The notes below the pieces were generated by a model. That model was not told the origin of the DNA, ran no database searches, and saw nothing but the letters and a program-made list of their open reading frames with translations. DNA of 64,000 bases from Desulfobacteraceae bacterium (GTDB lineage: Bacteria > Desulfobacterota > Desulfobacteria > Desulfobacterales > SKZT01): contig JAABTQ010000014.1 of assembly GCA_011389745.1 (NCBI GenBank), forward strand, positions 1 to 64,000, in the 5' to 3' direction. This document shows positions 41,482 to 49,608 of the stretch, piece after piece. The stretch's first letter is position 1. Each line of letters begins with the position of its first letter. The position numbers and the translations under genes were made by a program.

Positions 41482-42549
41482 CTACAGCTTAAATTTTCCT
41501 CGTTCCATGGCAATCCTCATATAAGTATGAAGAAAAGTTTCAGGGGGTTCATACTTTTCATCACCCTGTTTTTGCTCTAATTTTATGGCATCAAAATCAC
41601 ACGTAGGCACACACAGTCCACATCCTATGCAGCGGATTATATTCACATGAGCTGTATCATCAACTGTAATGGCATCCATAGGACACCGTTGCACACAAGT
41701 AGAGCAGGCCGTACAGTTATCCGCATTGACCTGGACATAATAGTTGGCATGCACCGCTTTGGATGGTTCCGGCAAGGATTTGATATTTTTAAGAATCTGG
41801 CAGCAACACCCACAACACATGCATATGTTTGCTGCCTTTTTGGCATTGCTCGGCTGAATCACCAGGCCGGCATCCACACCTTTTTTCAGCAACTCCAGGG
41901 CTTCTTCCTGAGTGATCGGCCGCCCCAATCCATTTTCCTCGTAGTAATGGGCGCCTGTGGAAAAAACCAGACAAACTTCTTCTGGCCGGTCGCAACCTTT
42001 GCCTACCATTTTATGTTCTTTCCTGCAGATACAAGGGGCCACTATAATTTTGGACTGCCGGCGAATAATTTCTTCGGCCTGTTCATAGGGCATTACACTG
42101 GTTTCCGCAACAACGCTCTGGTTGATCGGAATGACACGTAACTGCTGTGTTTTTTGTTTTGCCCATCCATTTTTAACCAGATACGGAACATATTCATTAA
42201 AATCTCTGATCAGGCCTTCATCAAGGCTGTTGACATGGTATTCCCAAATACCGATAACAAACTGAGCTGCCATATACAGGGATTTATCCCCTCTTCTTTT
42301 GCGAAAGATCAACCCCTTTTGGGACATATTTTCCAGGACCGGTGCGATTTTTTCCTCATCCAAACCCAACCTTTCTGCAATATTACTTACCGGTTCCTGT
42401 TTCATTTTCAGCCCAATGGCGATTTTTGCCTCTTCGGGAGAAAAAAGCCTTCTTAAAATCCTGATCTCTACTCCGGTTTCCGTAGACGGAAACCCTGTCG
42501 GAAGATTGTCCAGATGCTTTGCCAGATTTTGATAAACATCCTCTGCCAT
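41482..42549 (-). CDS. Winged-helix/4Fe-4S ferredoxin fusion protein
   Basis: 355-residue protein with three visible parts. The N-terminal 100 residues resemble a winged helix (NIAERLGLDEEKIAPVLENMSQKGLIFRK). The middle contains unusual cysteine clusters: CICRKEHKMVGKGCDRPEEVC and CMCCGCCCQIL. The C-terminal 80 residues hold two [4Fe-4S] motifs (CTACSTCVQRCP, CIGCGLCVPTC). Related proteins are known to me from sulfate reducers and syntrophs without a proven role. The start is set at the MAEDVYQ methionine because GGGAGG lies upstream; the longer frame to 42585 lacks a site. It may be an iron-sulfur redox sensor or electron carrier. Confidence 0.8.
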   Translation of the reverse strand: MAEDVYQNLAKHLDNLPTGFPSTETGVEIRILRRLFSPEEAKIAIGLKMKQEPVSNIAERLGLDEEKIAPVLENMSQKGLIFRKRRGDKSLYMAAQFVIGIWEYHVNSLDEGLIRDFNEYVPYLVKNGWAKQKTQQLRVIPINQSVVAETSVMPYEQAEEIIRRQSKIIVAPCICRKEHKMVGKGCDRPEEVCLVFSTGAHYYEENGLGRPITQEEALELLKKGVDAGLVIQPSNAKKAANICMCCGCCCQILKNIKSLPEPSKAVHANYYVQVNADNCTACSTCVQRCPMDAITVDDTAHVNIIRCIGCGLCVPTCDFDAIKLEQKQGDEKYEPPETFLHTYMRIAMERGKFKL

Positions 42550-42794
42550 TTTGTTTTTTTCCTCCCAGGTTGAATGGTTTCGCATTTAAGTCACAGTTTA
42601 CGTCATTGCAGTAAGCCTGAAATCCAGGTAAGTGTAGGCTTCCTCTTAAATTATCTCAGGGACTGATCCATGTCAATACAGGCAGTTATCAAACATCAGG
42701 GGTTAAATATCATCCGGGTTTATTGCTCTTTGATCTTAAATGGTTTAAATTGTTATATTCGTGGTAAAACAATACTTCTCGGAAGGCTGAAAAA

Positions 42795-44117
42795 GTGGAG
42801 TGGAATGTACTGACATTAATACTGGCCGGGGGGTCTCTTTTCCTGGCTATTGGTACCAGTATTCTGGCTTGGCGAATGCGTGGCACGTTAAAATGGAAAG
42901 AGGAGATCAAACAAGAGCTGAGATCCATGGACAAGGTTGCAGCCCTGGCTACCGGGTCCAGACTTAAGGCCATGCACATAGTTCAGCAGCGATGCCGGGA
43001 AATATTGAAATCCAATTTTCCTGAATTGCGGCAGCTCGGGGAACTGGAAAAATACGTTTCTGATATCGCGGCTTGTTTTTATCCCCATCATAAAAATCCA
43101 ATTACAGCCATCACTGTCGGAAACCTCCTTAAATCCTCGCGTATGGCGGCCATAAGACTGCAAATGATTTTGCGCCGTCCCGGATTTCAGGTACTTCGAA
43201 ATATTAGATTCCGACATATTCGGCAAAATTCCTTCAGGTTGAACCGTTTCCGGAATACGTGGTTTTTCAGATTCATCATGCGATATCAGGCTTTTTTTGT
43301 CCGTATCAATCAATTACGCCTTATCCTGTTACCAGATCCCTTTCTTTGGCTGATCTATTTTTCCAATCAATGGACCCTCATGACATTGACCCGCTTTTTA
43401 TTGCTGGAAATATATATTTTTATGGGACAACTGGCAATTGACGCCTATGATTGCACTCCCGATACCGGGGCAAAACAACATTCCGATGAGGAACTGGTTC
43501 AGGTTTTAAAGGAAATTGAATCACTCGGAATTGATAATGATTTACAAGTCAATTCGCAATTAAAACCTATCCGAAACCGTCTGGTGGGCTTCAATGCCTT
43601 TTGGAAACCCATGCCGGGTCAGGAAATCTGGAAACAATCATTTAAGGAAGCTTCTTTTATAATATCCACCCATCACTTTCCCAACAGTCAAAATCCAATG
43701 GAGGAAGTGGCTTTTGGCCCTCTTTTGCAGCGAACAGTTCATTGGCTCAACAGCATCCTGGAAACCAGGCACTATAAAATGGTCAAACATCTGCACAATG
43801 TGGAACTGGCCACACTTATCCAGGTTAAATCCATTGCGGATATCCCGGAAATGAGACACTTGGGCCTGTTTGCCCAAAAATCCCTAATGCTCTATCAATA
43901 TATAAAATGGCCGTTAAAAATTTTTCAAAGGGCAAAAAGGTTTACTGCAGCAGGTGTGGCCATGGATATCGGCTGGTTGATAGCCAAAAAAAGCTTTGTT
44001 AATTTGTGCATGCGACAGGTTTTTGACCTGACCTGCAAGGAACTTGAAATCATTTATCATCTGTCGGCCATCGAAACAACGCCTCCCCCAAAAAAACAAA
44101 CGCTTACGGATCATTAG
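42795..44117 (+). CDS. Unrecognised membrane protein (440 aa)
   Basis: No family recognised. The start is GTG at 42795 with CGGAAGG upstream. TM1 is at about 4-25, then a basic region, then a hydrophobic stretch at about 175-215 (LILLPDPFLWLIYFSN, then LTRFLLLEIYIFMGQLA) that could form two membrane passes. The rest is soluble, about 60 residues before and 220 after. The C-terminal part has an amphipathic helical look (RAKRFTAAGVAMDIGWLIAKKSF). Its 3' end overlaps the convergent cupin gene by four bases. Function unknown. Confidence 0.75.
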   Translation: MEWNVLTLILAGGSLFLAIGTSILAWRMRGTLKWKEEIKQELRSMDKVAALATGSRLKAMHIVQQRCREILKSNFPELRQLGELEKYVSDIAACFYPHHKNPITAITVGNLLKSSRMAAIRLQMILRRPGFQVLRNIRFRHIRQNSFRLNRFRNTWFFRFIMRYQAFFVRINQLRLILLPDPFLWLIYFSNQWTLMTLTRFLLLEIYIFMGQLAIDAYDCTPDTGAKQHSDEELVQVLKEIESLGIDNDLQVNSQLKPIRNRLVGFNAFWKPMPGQEIWKQSFKEASFIISTHHFPNSQNPMEEVAFGPLLQRTVHWLNSILETRHYKMVKHLHNVELATLIQVKSIADIPEMRHLGLFAQKSLMLYQYIKWPLKIFQRAKRFTAAGVAMDIGWLIAKKSFVNLCMRQVFDLTCKELEIIYHLSAIETTPPPKKQTLTDH

Positions 44118-44431
44118 AAAAACACGGCAATCCAGACAGTTGTACAATCCGGGTCAGTCCATTCCACGCGGTGCCGGCAATGGGCGGGGATGTGGATATG
44201 GTCTCCGGGTTTCATATGGACCGGCTCGTCCTCGCTTTCAAAACGGATCCGGGCTGCGCCTTGATGCAGAATAACCCACTCATTTTTTTCCTGGTCGTAC
44301 CAGAACCCTTCCGGAGATCGATGACCTTTGCTGATAATGCGCTCTATGCTCATTTTTTCTGATGAAATAATTGTTTCAATGATCTCTTCTGGAATATTTT
44401 CAGGAATGCCTGAAAAAATATTATTACTCAT
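44114..44431 (-). CDS. Cupin-domain protein
   Basis: 105-residue single-domain cupin. The conserved barrel includes WVILHQGAARIRFE, MKPGDHIHIPAHCRHRVEW and CTTVWIAVFF; His residues of the metal motif are in HIPAHCRH. Substrate unknown; small cupins often act as isomerases, dioxygenases or ligand-binding proteins. The start overlaps the stop of the hydrolase-OsmC gene by eight bases, so the pair is one transcript. A link to stress defence is likely from the neighbour. Confidence 0.87.
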   Translation of the reverse strand: MSNNIFSGIPENIPEEIIETIISSEKMSIERIISKGHRSPEGFWYDQEKNEWVILHQGAARIRFESEDEPVHMKPGDHIHIPAHCRHRVEWTDPDCTTVWIAVFF

Positions 44432-45653
44432 CAGATTCTTTTAGCCTGGTGTTTGTCATCATTTCCGAGTGCAAAGTCCTGTGAACGGGACATTTTTGAG
44501 CAATTTCCAACATCCTTTTTTTCTGGTCCTTGTCCAGTTCCCCTTTGATGTCAATTTCAAGATCGATCTGATCCAGTTTCCCGGATTGGGTTTCACAACT
44601 TCGGCATTCATCCGCATGAATTTTTTGATGCTTTAAATTAACGGATATGGACTCGACCGGCCATTTTTTTCGATCCGCATACATACGAAGTGTCATGCAG
44701 GTGCAGGCACCAAAACCGGAGACCAGAAGGTCATAGGGAGTAGGACCCAGGTTGCCTCCGCCAACCGAACGGGGTTCATCCGCAACAAGATGATGGCCGT
44801 TGGCCAGAATATCGGTGCGATATAAGGTTTGGCCGATTCGAGCCAGAACACGATTGTCCTTGGGATCTTCTATCCATTTTCTTTTTTCGGACATATCGAC
44901 ATATTTTTCCGCCCATGCCGCAATAACGGAACCGATATACATGGCGTCCGCTTCATTGGATACCAGGTGATCCGCATTATCCAGCGATATGAAACTCTTT
45001 GGATGAAATGCTGCTTTGAAAATTGTTGCCGCATTTTCAGGATCAACAATTTCATCAACCGGGGAGTGAAGGATCAAGAGAGGTTTTTTTAATTTCCGGA
45101 TTGCTTTTTGCATTTCAATTTTTTCCAGATCATCCAGAAATTGCTTTTTTACGGTAAAAGATTTACCGCCGATGGCTATTTCCGCCTGTCCATCTTTTTC
45201 GATTTTTTTTCGTGAATCTTTTAATGATTGCTTGAGATGGGCAAGGTCTGCCGGAGCACCGATAGTGACTACCGCTCGTGTGGACCCGATTCTGGAGCCT
45301 GCATGCAGCATGGCGGCCCCACCTAAGGAATGGCCGATCAGGATTGCGGGGGATTCGAATTTTTCTTTCATAAATTCCGCGGCGACTACCAGATCTTCTA
45401 TATTAGAAGAAAAATTGGTTTCGGAAAAGTCGCCCTTACTTTCCCCCAACCCGGTGAAATCAAATCTTAAAACAGCCAGACCACGATCAGTCAGGGCCCG
45501 GCTGATATGAGCAATTGCTTTTAAATTTTTCGTGCATGTAAAACAATGGGCAAAGAGTGCATAAGCCAAAGGCTCCCTATCTGCTGGAAGATCCATACGT
45601 CCTGATATGTCAAGTCCGGACTTGTTTTTAAATGTGACTTTTTTATATTCCAT
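44424..45653 (-). CDS. Bifunctional alpha/beta hydrolase-OsmC family protein
   Basis: 409-residue fusion. Residues 1-255 are an alpha/beta hydrolase with nucleophile Ser109 in LIGHSLGGAA, the oxyanion HCFTC region and a late NADH/Asp-His region (LDNADHLV). Residues about 275-409 form an OsmC domain with peroxidatic/resolving Cys in GFGACTCMTLRMYA and KCPVHRTL. OsmC proteins reduce organic hydroperoxides; the hydrolase may supply or process esters. The start is at the MEYKKVTF methionine with AAAGGA upstream. The frame to 45716 has no site. Co-transcribed with a cupin. Confidence 0.92.
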   Translation of the reverse strand: MEYKKVTFKNKSGLDISGRMDLPADREPLAYALFAHCFTCTKNLKAIAHISRALTDRGLAVLRFDFTGLGESKGDFSETNFSSNIEDLVVAAEFMKEKFESPAILIGHSLGGAAMLHAGSRIGSTRAVVTIGAPADLAHLKQSLKDSRKKIEKDGQAEIAIGGKSFTVKKQFLDDLEKIEMQKAIRKLKKPLLILHSPVDEIVDPENAATIFKAAFHPKSFISLDNADHLVSNEADAMYIGSVIAAWAEKYVDMSEKRKWIEDPKDNRVLARIGQTLYRTDILANGHHLVADEPRSVGGGNLGPTPYDLLVSGFGACTCMTLRMYADRKKWPVESISVNLKHQKIHADECRSCETQSGKLDQIDLEIDIKGELDKDQKKRMLEIAQKCPVHRTLHSEMMTNTRLKESDE

Positions 45654-46106
45654 TTGCTTATTAATCCTTTTTGGTTGGTATGTCGCTGAACAGATCTGTC
45701 CCGAAAATGAAAACACATTTTTTTCAAATCGGCTTTTAATTTGTTTATTTTTTATAATCTATCAAAAAATAATCTCAGGGGATATATAAAGTTTAGGTCT
45801 CAAGCCGGCAAGGATCAACAAAAATGAATTGGAAGGCGGCAAACACAGACGCAATACCGGAAGGAGCGAACGATTCTTCACCGGCCGGAAATGTAGTACC
45901 GACAAATAGACAATATTGTTGGTCTCCTCAGAATGACGGCAGCAAGGGAAAAAAAGAAATTTGACATCCATGATCAAAAGTGGAAATGTTTTTCCGGACT
46001 TTTTGAAAAGTTACTGACTTATTTTTGAATATGGTTATATTATTTTTAAAAAAACCAATTTTATCAGTATCGTTAAAATCATTCAAAAACGAGGTAGTAA
46101 ATAGTT
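45654..46106. other. Intergenic region with half-copy of a dispersed repeat
   Basis: 453 bases between divergent hydrolase-OsmC and GNAT genes with no credible gene. It holds the copy at 45836-45940 of the CCTCAGAATGAC repeat (listed separately), with AT-rich DNA on both sides that must contain the promoters. No clear sigma-70 or sigma-54 match was seen. Confidence 0.5.
45836..45940. repeat. Dispersed repeat (partial copy of the CATTCTGAGG element)
   Basis: About 105 bases that align with 57643-57745 across shared blocks GCGGCAAA, CCGGAAGG, GATTCTTC, GGCCGGAAAT, TATTG and CCTCAGAATGAC. Only the right terminal repeat is present (CCTCAGAATGAC at 45926-45937). The left one is missing, so this copy is incomplete. 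Confidence 0.8.
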
Positions 46107-46661
46107 ATGACGGAAAACGGAAATCACGATCAACCCCACATAAAATCGGGGCAGGTAAAAATTCGTGAAATGGAAATTGATGACATTCCCAAGGTATTTC
46201 ATTTAGGCGAAGAGCTTTTTGAAGCCGAAGGCCTCAAAAATCTATACCGGGCATGGGATGAGTTCGAGGTAGTTGAGCTGTATCTGGGAGATTCCGAATT
46301 TTGTATAGTGGCGGAAATCGATGATGATCTTGTCGGGTTCGCTTTAGGTACAACGATCAGCAAAAGCCGGTCTGCATGGAAATATGGCCATTTGATCTGG
46401 TTGGGTGTTGCCGAAGGTTATCAGCGGGCAGGAGTCGCGGAAAAATTGTTTCATAAATTTCATGCCCTGATGATTGATGACGGCGTTCGAATGCTCATTG
46501 TAGACAGCCAGGCGGAAAACCATCCGGGTCTTCATTTTTTCAAAAAGATGGGATTTTCAAACCCTATCGAACATATTTATCTGAGCATGAATCTGACAGG
46601 GGAACAACAGCACAAACGTTTATACAGAGCCAAAAAAGGAAAACTTGTTAAAAAGAAATGA
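46107..46661 (+). CDS. GNAT family N-acetyltransferase
   Basis: 184-residue acyl-CoA-dependent N-acetyltransferase. Motif A is LGVAEGYQRAGVAEKLFHKF (R/Q-x-x-G-x-G/A pattern) and motif B is LIVDSQAENHPGLHFFKKMGF. The N-terminus (IREMEIDDIPKVFHLGEELF) is typical. The C-terminal tail is basic. Substrate unknown. Six bases separate it from an M20 peptidase, so it may act in the same pathway, for example on an amino acid or peptide. Confidence 0.9.
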   Translation: MTENGNHDQPHIKSGQVKIREMEIDDIPKVFHLGEELFEAEGLKNLYRAWDEFEVVELYLGDSEFCIVAEIDDDLVGFALGTTISKSRSAWKYGHLIWLGVAEGYQRAGVAEKLFHKFHALMIDDGVRMLIVDSQAENHPGLHFFKKMGFSNPIEHIYLSMNLTGEQQHKRLYRAKKGKLVKKK

Positions 46662-46667
46662 GCCTCC

Positions 46668-47798
46668 ATGACCCAAAAATTTGCGGAAAACATCAATTTT
46701 GACCGTTTAAAAAAACTCTTTCATGACATTGTCGATATCTACAGCCCTTCCGGCAAAGAGGAACAGGTTCTTGAATTTTTATATGCCTACCTCAAAGACC
46801 ATGAATTTCGGGTCAAACGCCAGGCCGTGGATGAGAATCGATATAACCTTCTTATACTTCCCAAAAAAGAAATTGATACGGAGTTGGTGTTTGTGGGGCA
46901 TGTGGATACAACCCCTGCTTATGAATTTGATGATTTCGGATGGGAAGAAAAAGGGGACCGGATTATCGGTCTGGGTACGGCGGATATGAAAGGAGGCTGC
47001 GCGGCCATGGTTGAGGCCATGATCGCGTCAAAGGAAATTCTGACCAAAGAACCGCCGGTCGCTCTTGCCCTGGTGGTGGGGGAAGAGGAAGATGGAGATG
47101 GCGCGGCACAATTTTTGGAGGAACATTATTTTCCATGGGCCATCATCGGAGAACCCACCAATTTGCATCCCTGTTTAGGTCACTTTGGATATATGGAGAT
47201 TCTGCTTCGCACTTTCGGAAAGAGAATGCATGCATCTCTGGCCAACAAAAAAGAAAACGCCATCGAGCTCATGCTCAACGGTTTGATCGAAATCGGTCAA
47301 TACATGGGAAAAAACCGGCCGGAAGTCGTATACAATATCAGGGATCTTTTCAGTAGCCGGGCAGGTTTTGCAGTGGCGGACCGGTGTGAAGCCTGGCTGG
47401 ATATTCATATTCCACCATCATCTCCCGTGGGAGAAATCGCCACCGAACTGGAAGAGGTTTTTATGCGATATTGTGAGAATTACACAAGTATAAGGTCCAC
47501 ATTTAGAATCATGACTATCGATGCCGGATATGAATTTCCCCCCAGAGGTCCCATCGTGGAAAATCTTCAGAAAGTTTACTCAAAAAGAAACATTTCCTGG
47601 AAAGCCAATACATTCAGAAGCCATTCCGATGCCAATCAATTATGGGCCGCAGGCATAAAACCGATTCTTTTGGGTGCAGGCCGGTTGGAAATGGCCCATA
47701 CACCTGAAGAATCCGTATCTTTTCAAAAAGTTTGCAAGGCTGCACAAATTTATACGGATTTAATTCTCGAATTGGCATATGAACAACCAACCGGATGA
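46668..47798 (+). CDS. M20 family metallopeptidase (ArgE/DapE/LysK-like)
   Basis: 376-residue zinc-dependent deacylase or peptidase. Metal ligands are seen in FVGHVDTTPA (His, Asp), GTADMKGGCAAM, VVGEEEDGDGA (catalytic Glu and ligand Glu), IIGEPTNLHP and the terminal MAHTPEESV. The dimerisation domain contains GKRMHASLANKKENAI. It is shorter and closer to LysK/ArgE-like than to PepT. The paired acetyltransferase hints at an N-acylated substrate, but no arginine or lysine gene is next to it. ATG at 46668 follows GAGCC at poor distance; the coupling to the previous stop is six bases. Confidence 0.9.
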   Translation: MTQKFAENINFDRLKKLFHDIVDIYSPSGKEEQVLEFLYAYLKDHEFRVKRQAVDENRYNLLILPKKEIDTELVFVGHVDTTPAYEFDDFGWEEKGDRIIGLGTADMKGGCAAMVEAMIASKEILTKEPPVALALVVGEEEDGDGAAQFLEEHYFPWAIIGEPTNLHPCLGHFGYMEILLRTFGKRMHASLANKKENAIELMLNGLIEIGQYMGKNRPEVVYNIRDLFSSRAGFAVADRCEAWLDIHIPPSSPVGEIATELEEVFMRYCENYTSIRSTFRIMTIDAGYEFPPRGPIVENLQKVYSKRNISWKANTFRSHSDANQLWAAGIKPILLGAGRLEMAHTPEESVSFQKVCKAAQIYTDLILELAYEQPTG

Positions 47799-48041
47799 TT
47801 AAAAAATATCACTGCTATGAGGTTTTTAGCATCGGCTAAAACAGTGCTGACTTTCATTATGTGTTGAACCTAAAAAAACGTTGTTTCATAGGATTAATGA
47901 TAGTATGATAATCAGTATTAAAAGATTTTGCTGCAATCACAACTACTTTTGAAAAGGAATTATCATAGTATTTATATTGAAATGCAAGAAAAATTGGATG
48001 TTTAGCCACTATATGAAGAGTTTTTTAATTAAGGAGCTAAG

Positions 48042-48413
48042 GTGATCTCGTTAAGATCTTCAAATGAAAGAAGAAAATATCCTCGTTTAACCAGAAGTGT
48101 ACCGGTTAAAATACATCAGGATAGCAATGACTTCGTTACGGAAATAACGAATATAAGCCGTTCAGGAGCCTATTGCAAGGTTAATAAGTATATTATGCCG
48201 ATGACAAATTTGGATATCTATCTGTTTCTCCCCCAAAACAATAAAGAGAAGTCATCTGCGAGAAAAATCTTCTGTAGAGGTGCTGTTGTTCGTACAGAGA
48301 GTTTGCCTGAAGATAATTCTTATAACATAGCTGTCTTTTTCAGCGATATTTCTTCCAAAGATGTTGAGGCTATTTCAGAATATATAAAGCTTCATCTTGA
48401 TGCTGAAAAATAA
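48042..48413 (+). CDS. PilZ-domain protein
   Basis: 123-residue protein that is one PilZ domain, a receptor for cyclic di-GMP. The RxxxR motif is in NERRKYPRLTRS and the second motif is ITNISRSGAYC (N-x-S-x-x-G). The start is GTG with AAGGAG about six bases upstream. No other domain is attached, so it would work by binding a partner in motility, exopolysaccharide or gene control. It stands alone. Confidence 0.9.
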   Translation: MISLRSSNERRKYPRLTRSVPVKIHQDSNDFVTEITNISRSGAYCKVNKYIMPMTNLDIYLFLPQNNKEKSSARKIFCRGAVVRTESLPEDNSYNIAVFFSDISSKDVEAISEYIKLHLDAEK

Positions 48414-48550
48414 TTTTTAAAGCTTTGTTAAATTAAACCCACCTCCCCCGCTATTTTATAAGAACCTTCTTTTGTTTCCAATAAAAGCCCGGTCAGTGGA
48501 GAAAGTGGGCAAGGTTTTAAAAAAATAAAGTTGCGAATTTCACACGGCAT

Positions 48551-48724
48551 TCATGTGCTGAGTTCTTTAATGCGATTTCTTGCGGCTTCCCTGACTTCAG
48601 GATGACTGTCTTTTTTAATCACTTGTTTTAACAGTTCTTTGTTACTTTCCGCTTTTACCGCCTCTTGACGCACTTTCGGATCGGAACGTGCGATTTTAGG
48701 TAAAAACAAATCTCTGAATTTCAT
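48551..48724 (-). CDS. Small HEAT-repeat-like protein (57 aa)
   Basis: A 57-residue gene below common length cut-offs. The ATG (48722-48724) is preceded by a strong AAAGGAGGG, and the frame ends in TGA at 48551-48553. The sequence MKFRDLFLPKIARSDPKVRQ continues into about 1.5 HEAT-like helical repeats (DPKVRQEAVKA, then DSHPEVREAARNRI). This pattern, a D-P/H-P-x-V-R-x-x-A, is that of HEAT/PBS-lyase repeats. The function is unknown; it may be a peptide-binding or assembly factor. Confidence 0.75.
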   Translation of the reverse strand: MKFRDLFLPKIARSDPKVRQEAVKAESNKELLKQVIKKDSHPEVREAARNRIKELST

Positions 48725-49018
48725 GGTTCCCTCCTTTCATGTTGATTGTTTCTCAACGCATGCGTTATTCGAGTTGATAGTTTATTTAGATCATAGACTT
48801 TCAACAATAAAAGTAAATCCTCAAAATCACTGAAATATTCAATAAAAACTACGTAAATAATAGTCAAAATATACTTAAAGTATTTAAAGTCATTGTAAGT
48901 CAAGGGGAGTAGCCTTGTCAGAAATTTTATTCCGGAGCCTCCGGGAACTGGGTTTAAAGCGGGATTTTCGTTGTTAAGACCCATGCTTTTAATTACATTT
49001 TTGTTTCATTTGATAATA

Positions 49019-49037
49019 TTGACAACATTTTTGTCAA
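49019..49037. promoter_or_regulatory. Candidate enhancer site upstream of glnB
   Basis: Perfect inverted repeat TTGACAA-CATTT-TTGTCAA, centred about 120 bases upstream of the predicted sigma-54 start. This distance suits a bacterial enhancer-binding protein. The sequence is not the classical NtrC consensus, so which activator binds is open. Confidence 0.4.
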
Positions 49038-49123
49038 ACATGTTAACCATTTGTGCTTTTTGGCTTGGGGTTTAAAGCATTAATAATATAATGATATTAG
49101 TTGGTTAGGTTTTTTAAAGTTTA

Positions 49124-49140
49124 TTGGCACGCCATTTGCT
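49124..49140 (+). promoter_or_regulatory. Sigma-54 promoter of glnB-amt
   Basis: TTGGCACGCCATTTGCT contains TGGCAC, five bases, TTGCT: an exact match to the -24/-12 consensus. Transcription should start near 49151-49153, about 70 bases before the glnB ATG. The gene content (PII and ammonium transporter) is the classic sigma-54/nitrogen regulon. Confidence 0.92.
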
Positions 49141-49187
49141 AAAGATAAAAAACGGATACCCGGGATCGATCCAATAACCATCGCAAC

Positions 49188-49203
49188 GAAGCGTGTACGC
49201 TTC
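49188..49203 (+). promoter_or_regulatory. Leader hairpin before glnB RBS
   Basis: GAAGCGT-GT-ACGCTTC is a perfect palindrome ending four bases before the AAGGAG of glnB. It could affect ribosome access or mRNA stability. Confidence 0.4.
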
Positions 49204-49219
49204 ATAAGGAGAACGTTGA

Positions 49220-49558
<339 letters not shown>

Positions 49559-49608
49559 TCCATTTTGAATGGTTGAAAAAAAACCAAGTTAAGGAGGCGA
49601 AGGTCAAA

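Larger units (their letters stand above)
48725..49219. other. glnB upstream region
   Basis: 495 bases without a credible gene. It holds a short hairpin CCGGAG-C-CTCCGG near 48932-48945, a palindrome at 49019-49037, a sigma-54 promoter at 49124-49140 and a leader hairpin at 49188-49203 (each listed). A frame of 87 codons on the minus strand is AT-driven and not convincing. Confidence 0.6.

Noticed and set aside
48721..48984. 87-codon minus-strand frame upstream of glnB
   Set aside because: Low-complexity, AT-driven sequence without family features. It overlaps the ribosome site of the 57-residue HEAT-like gene.
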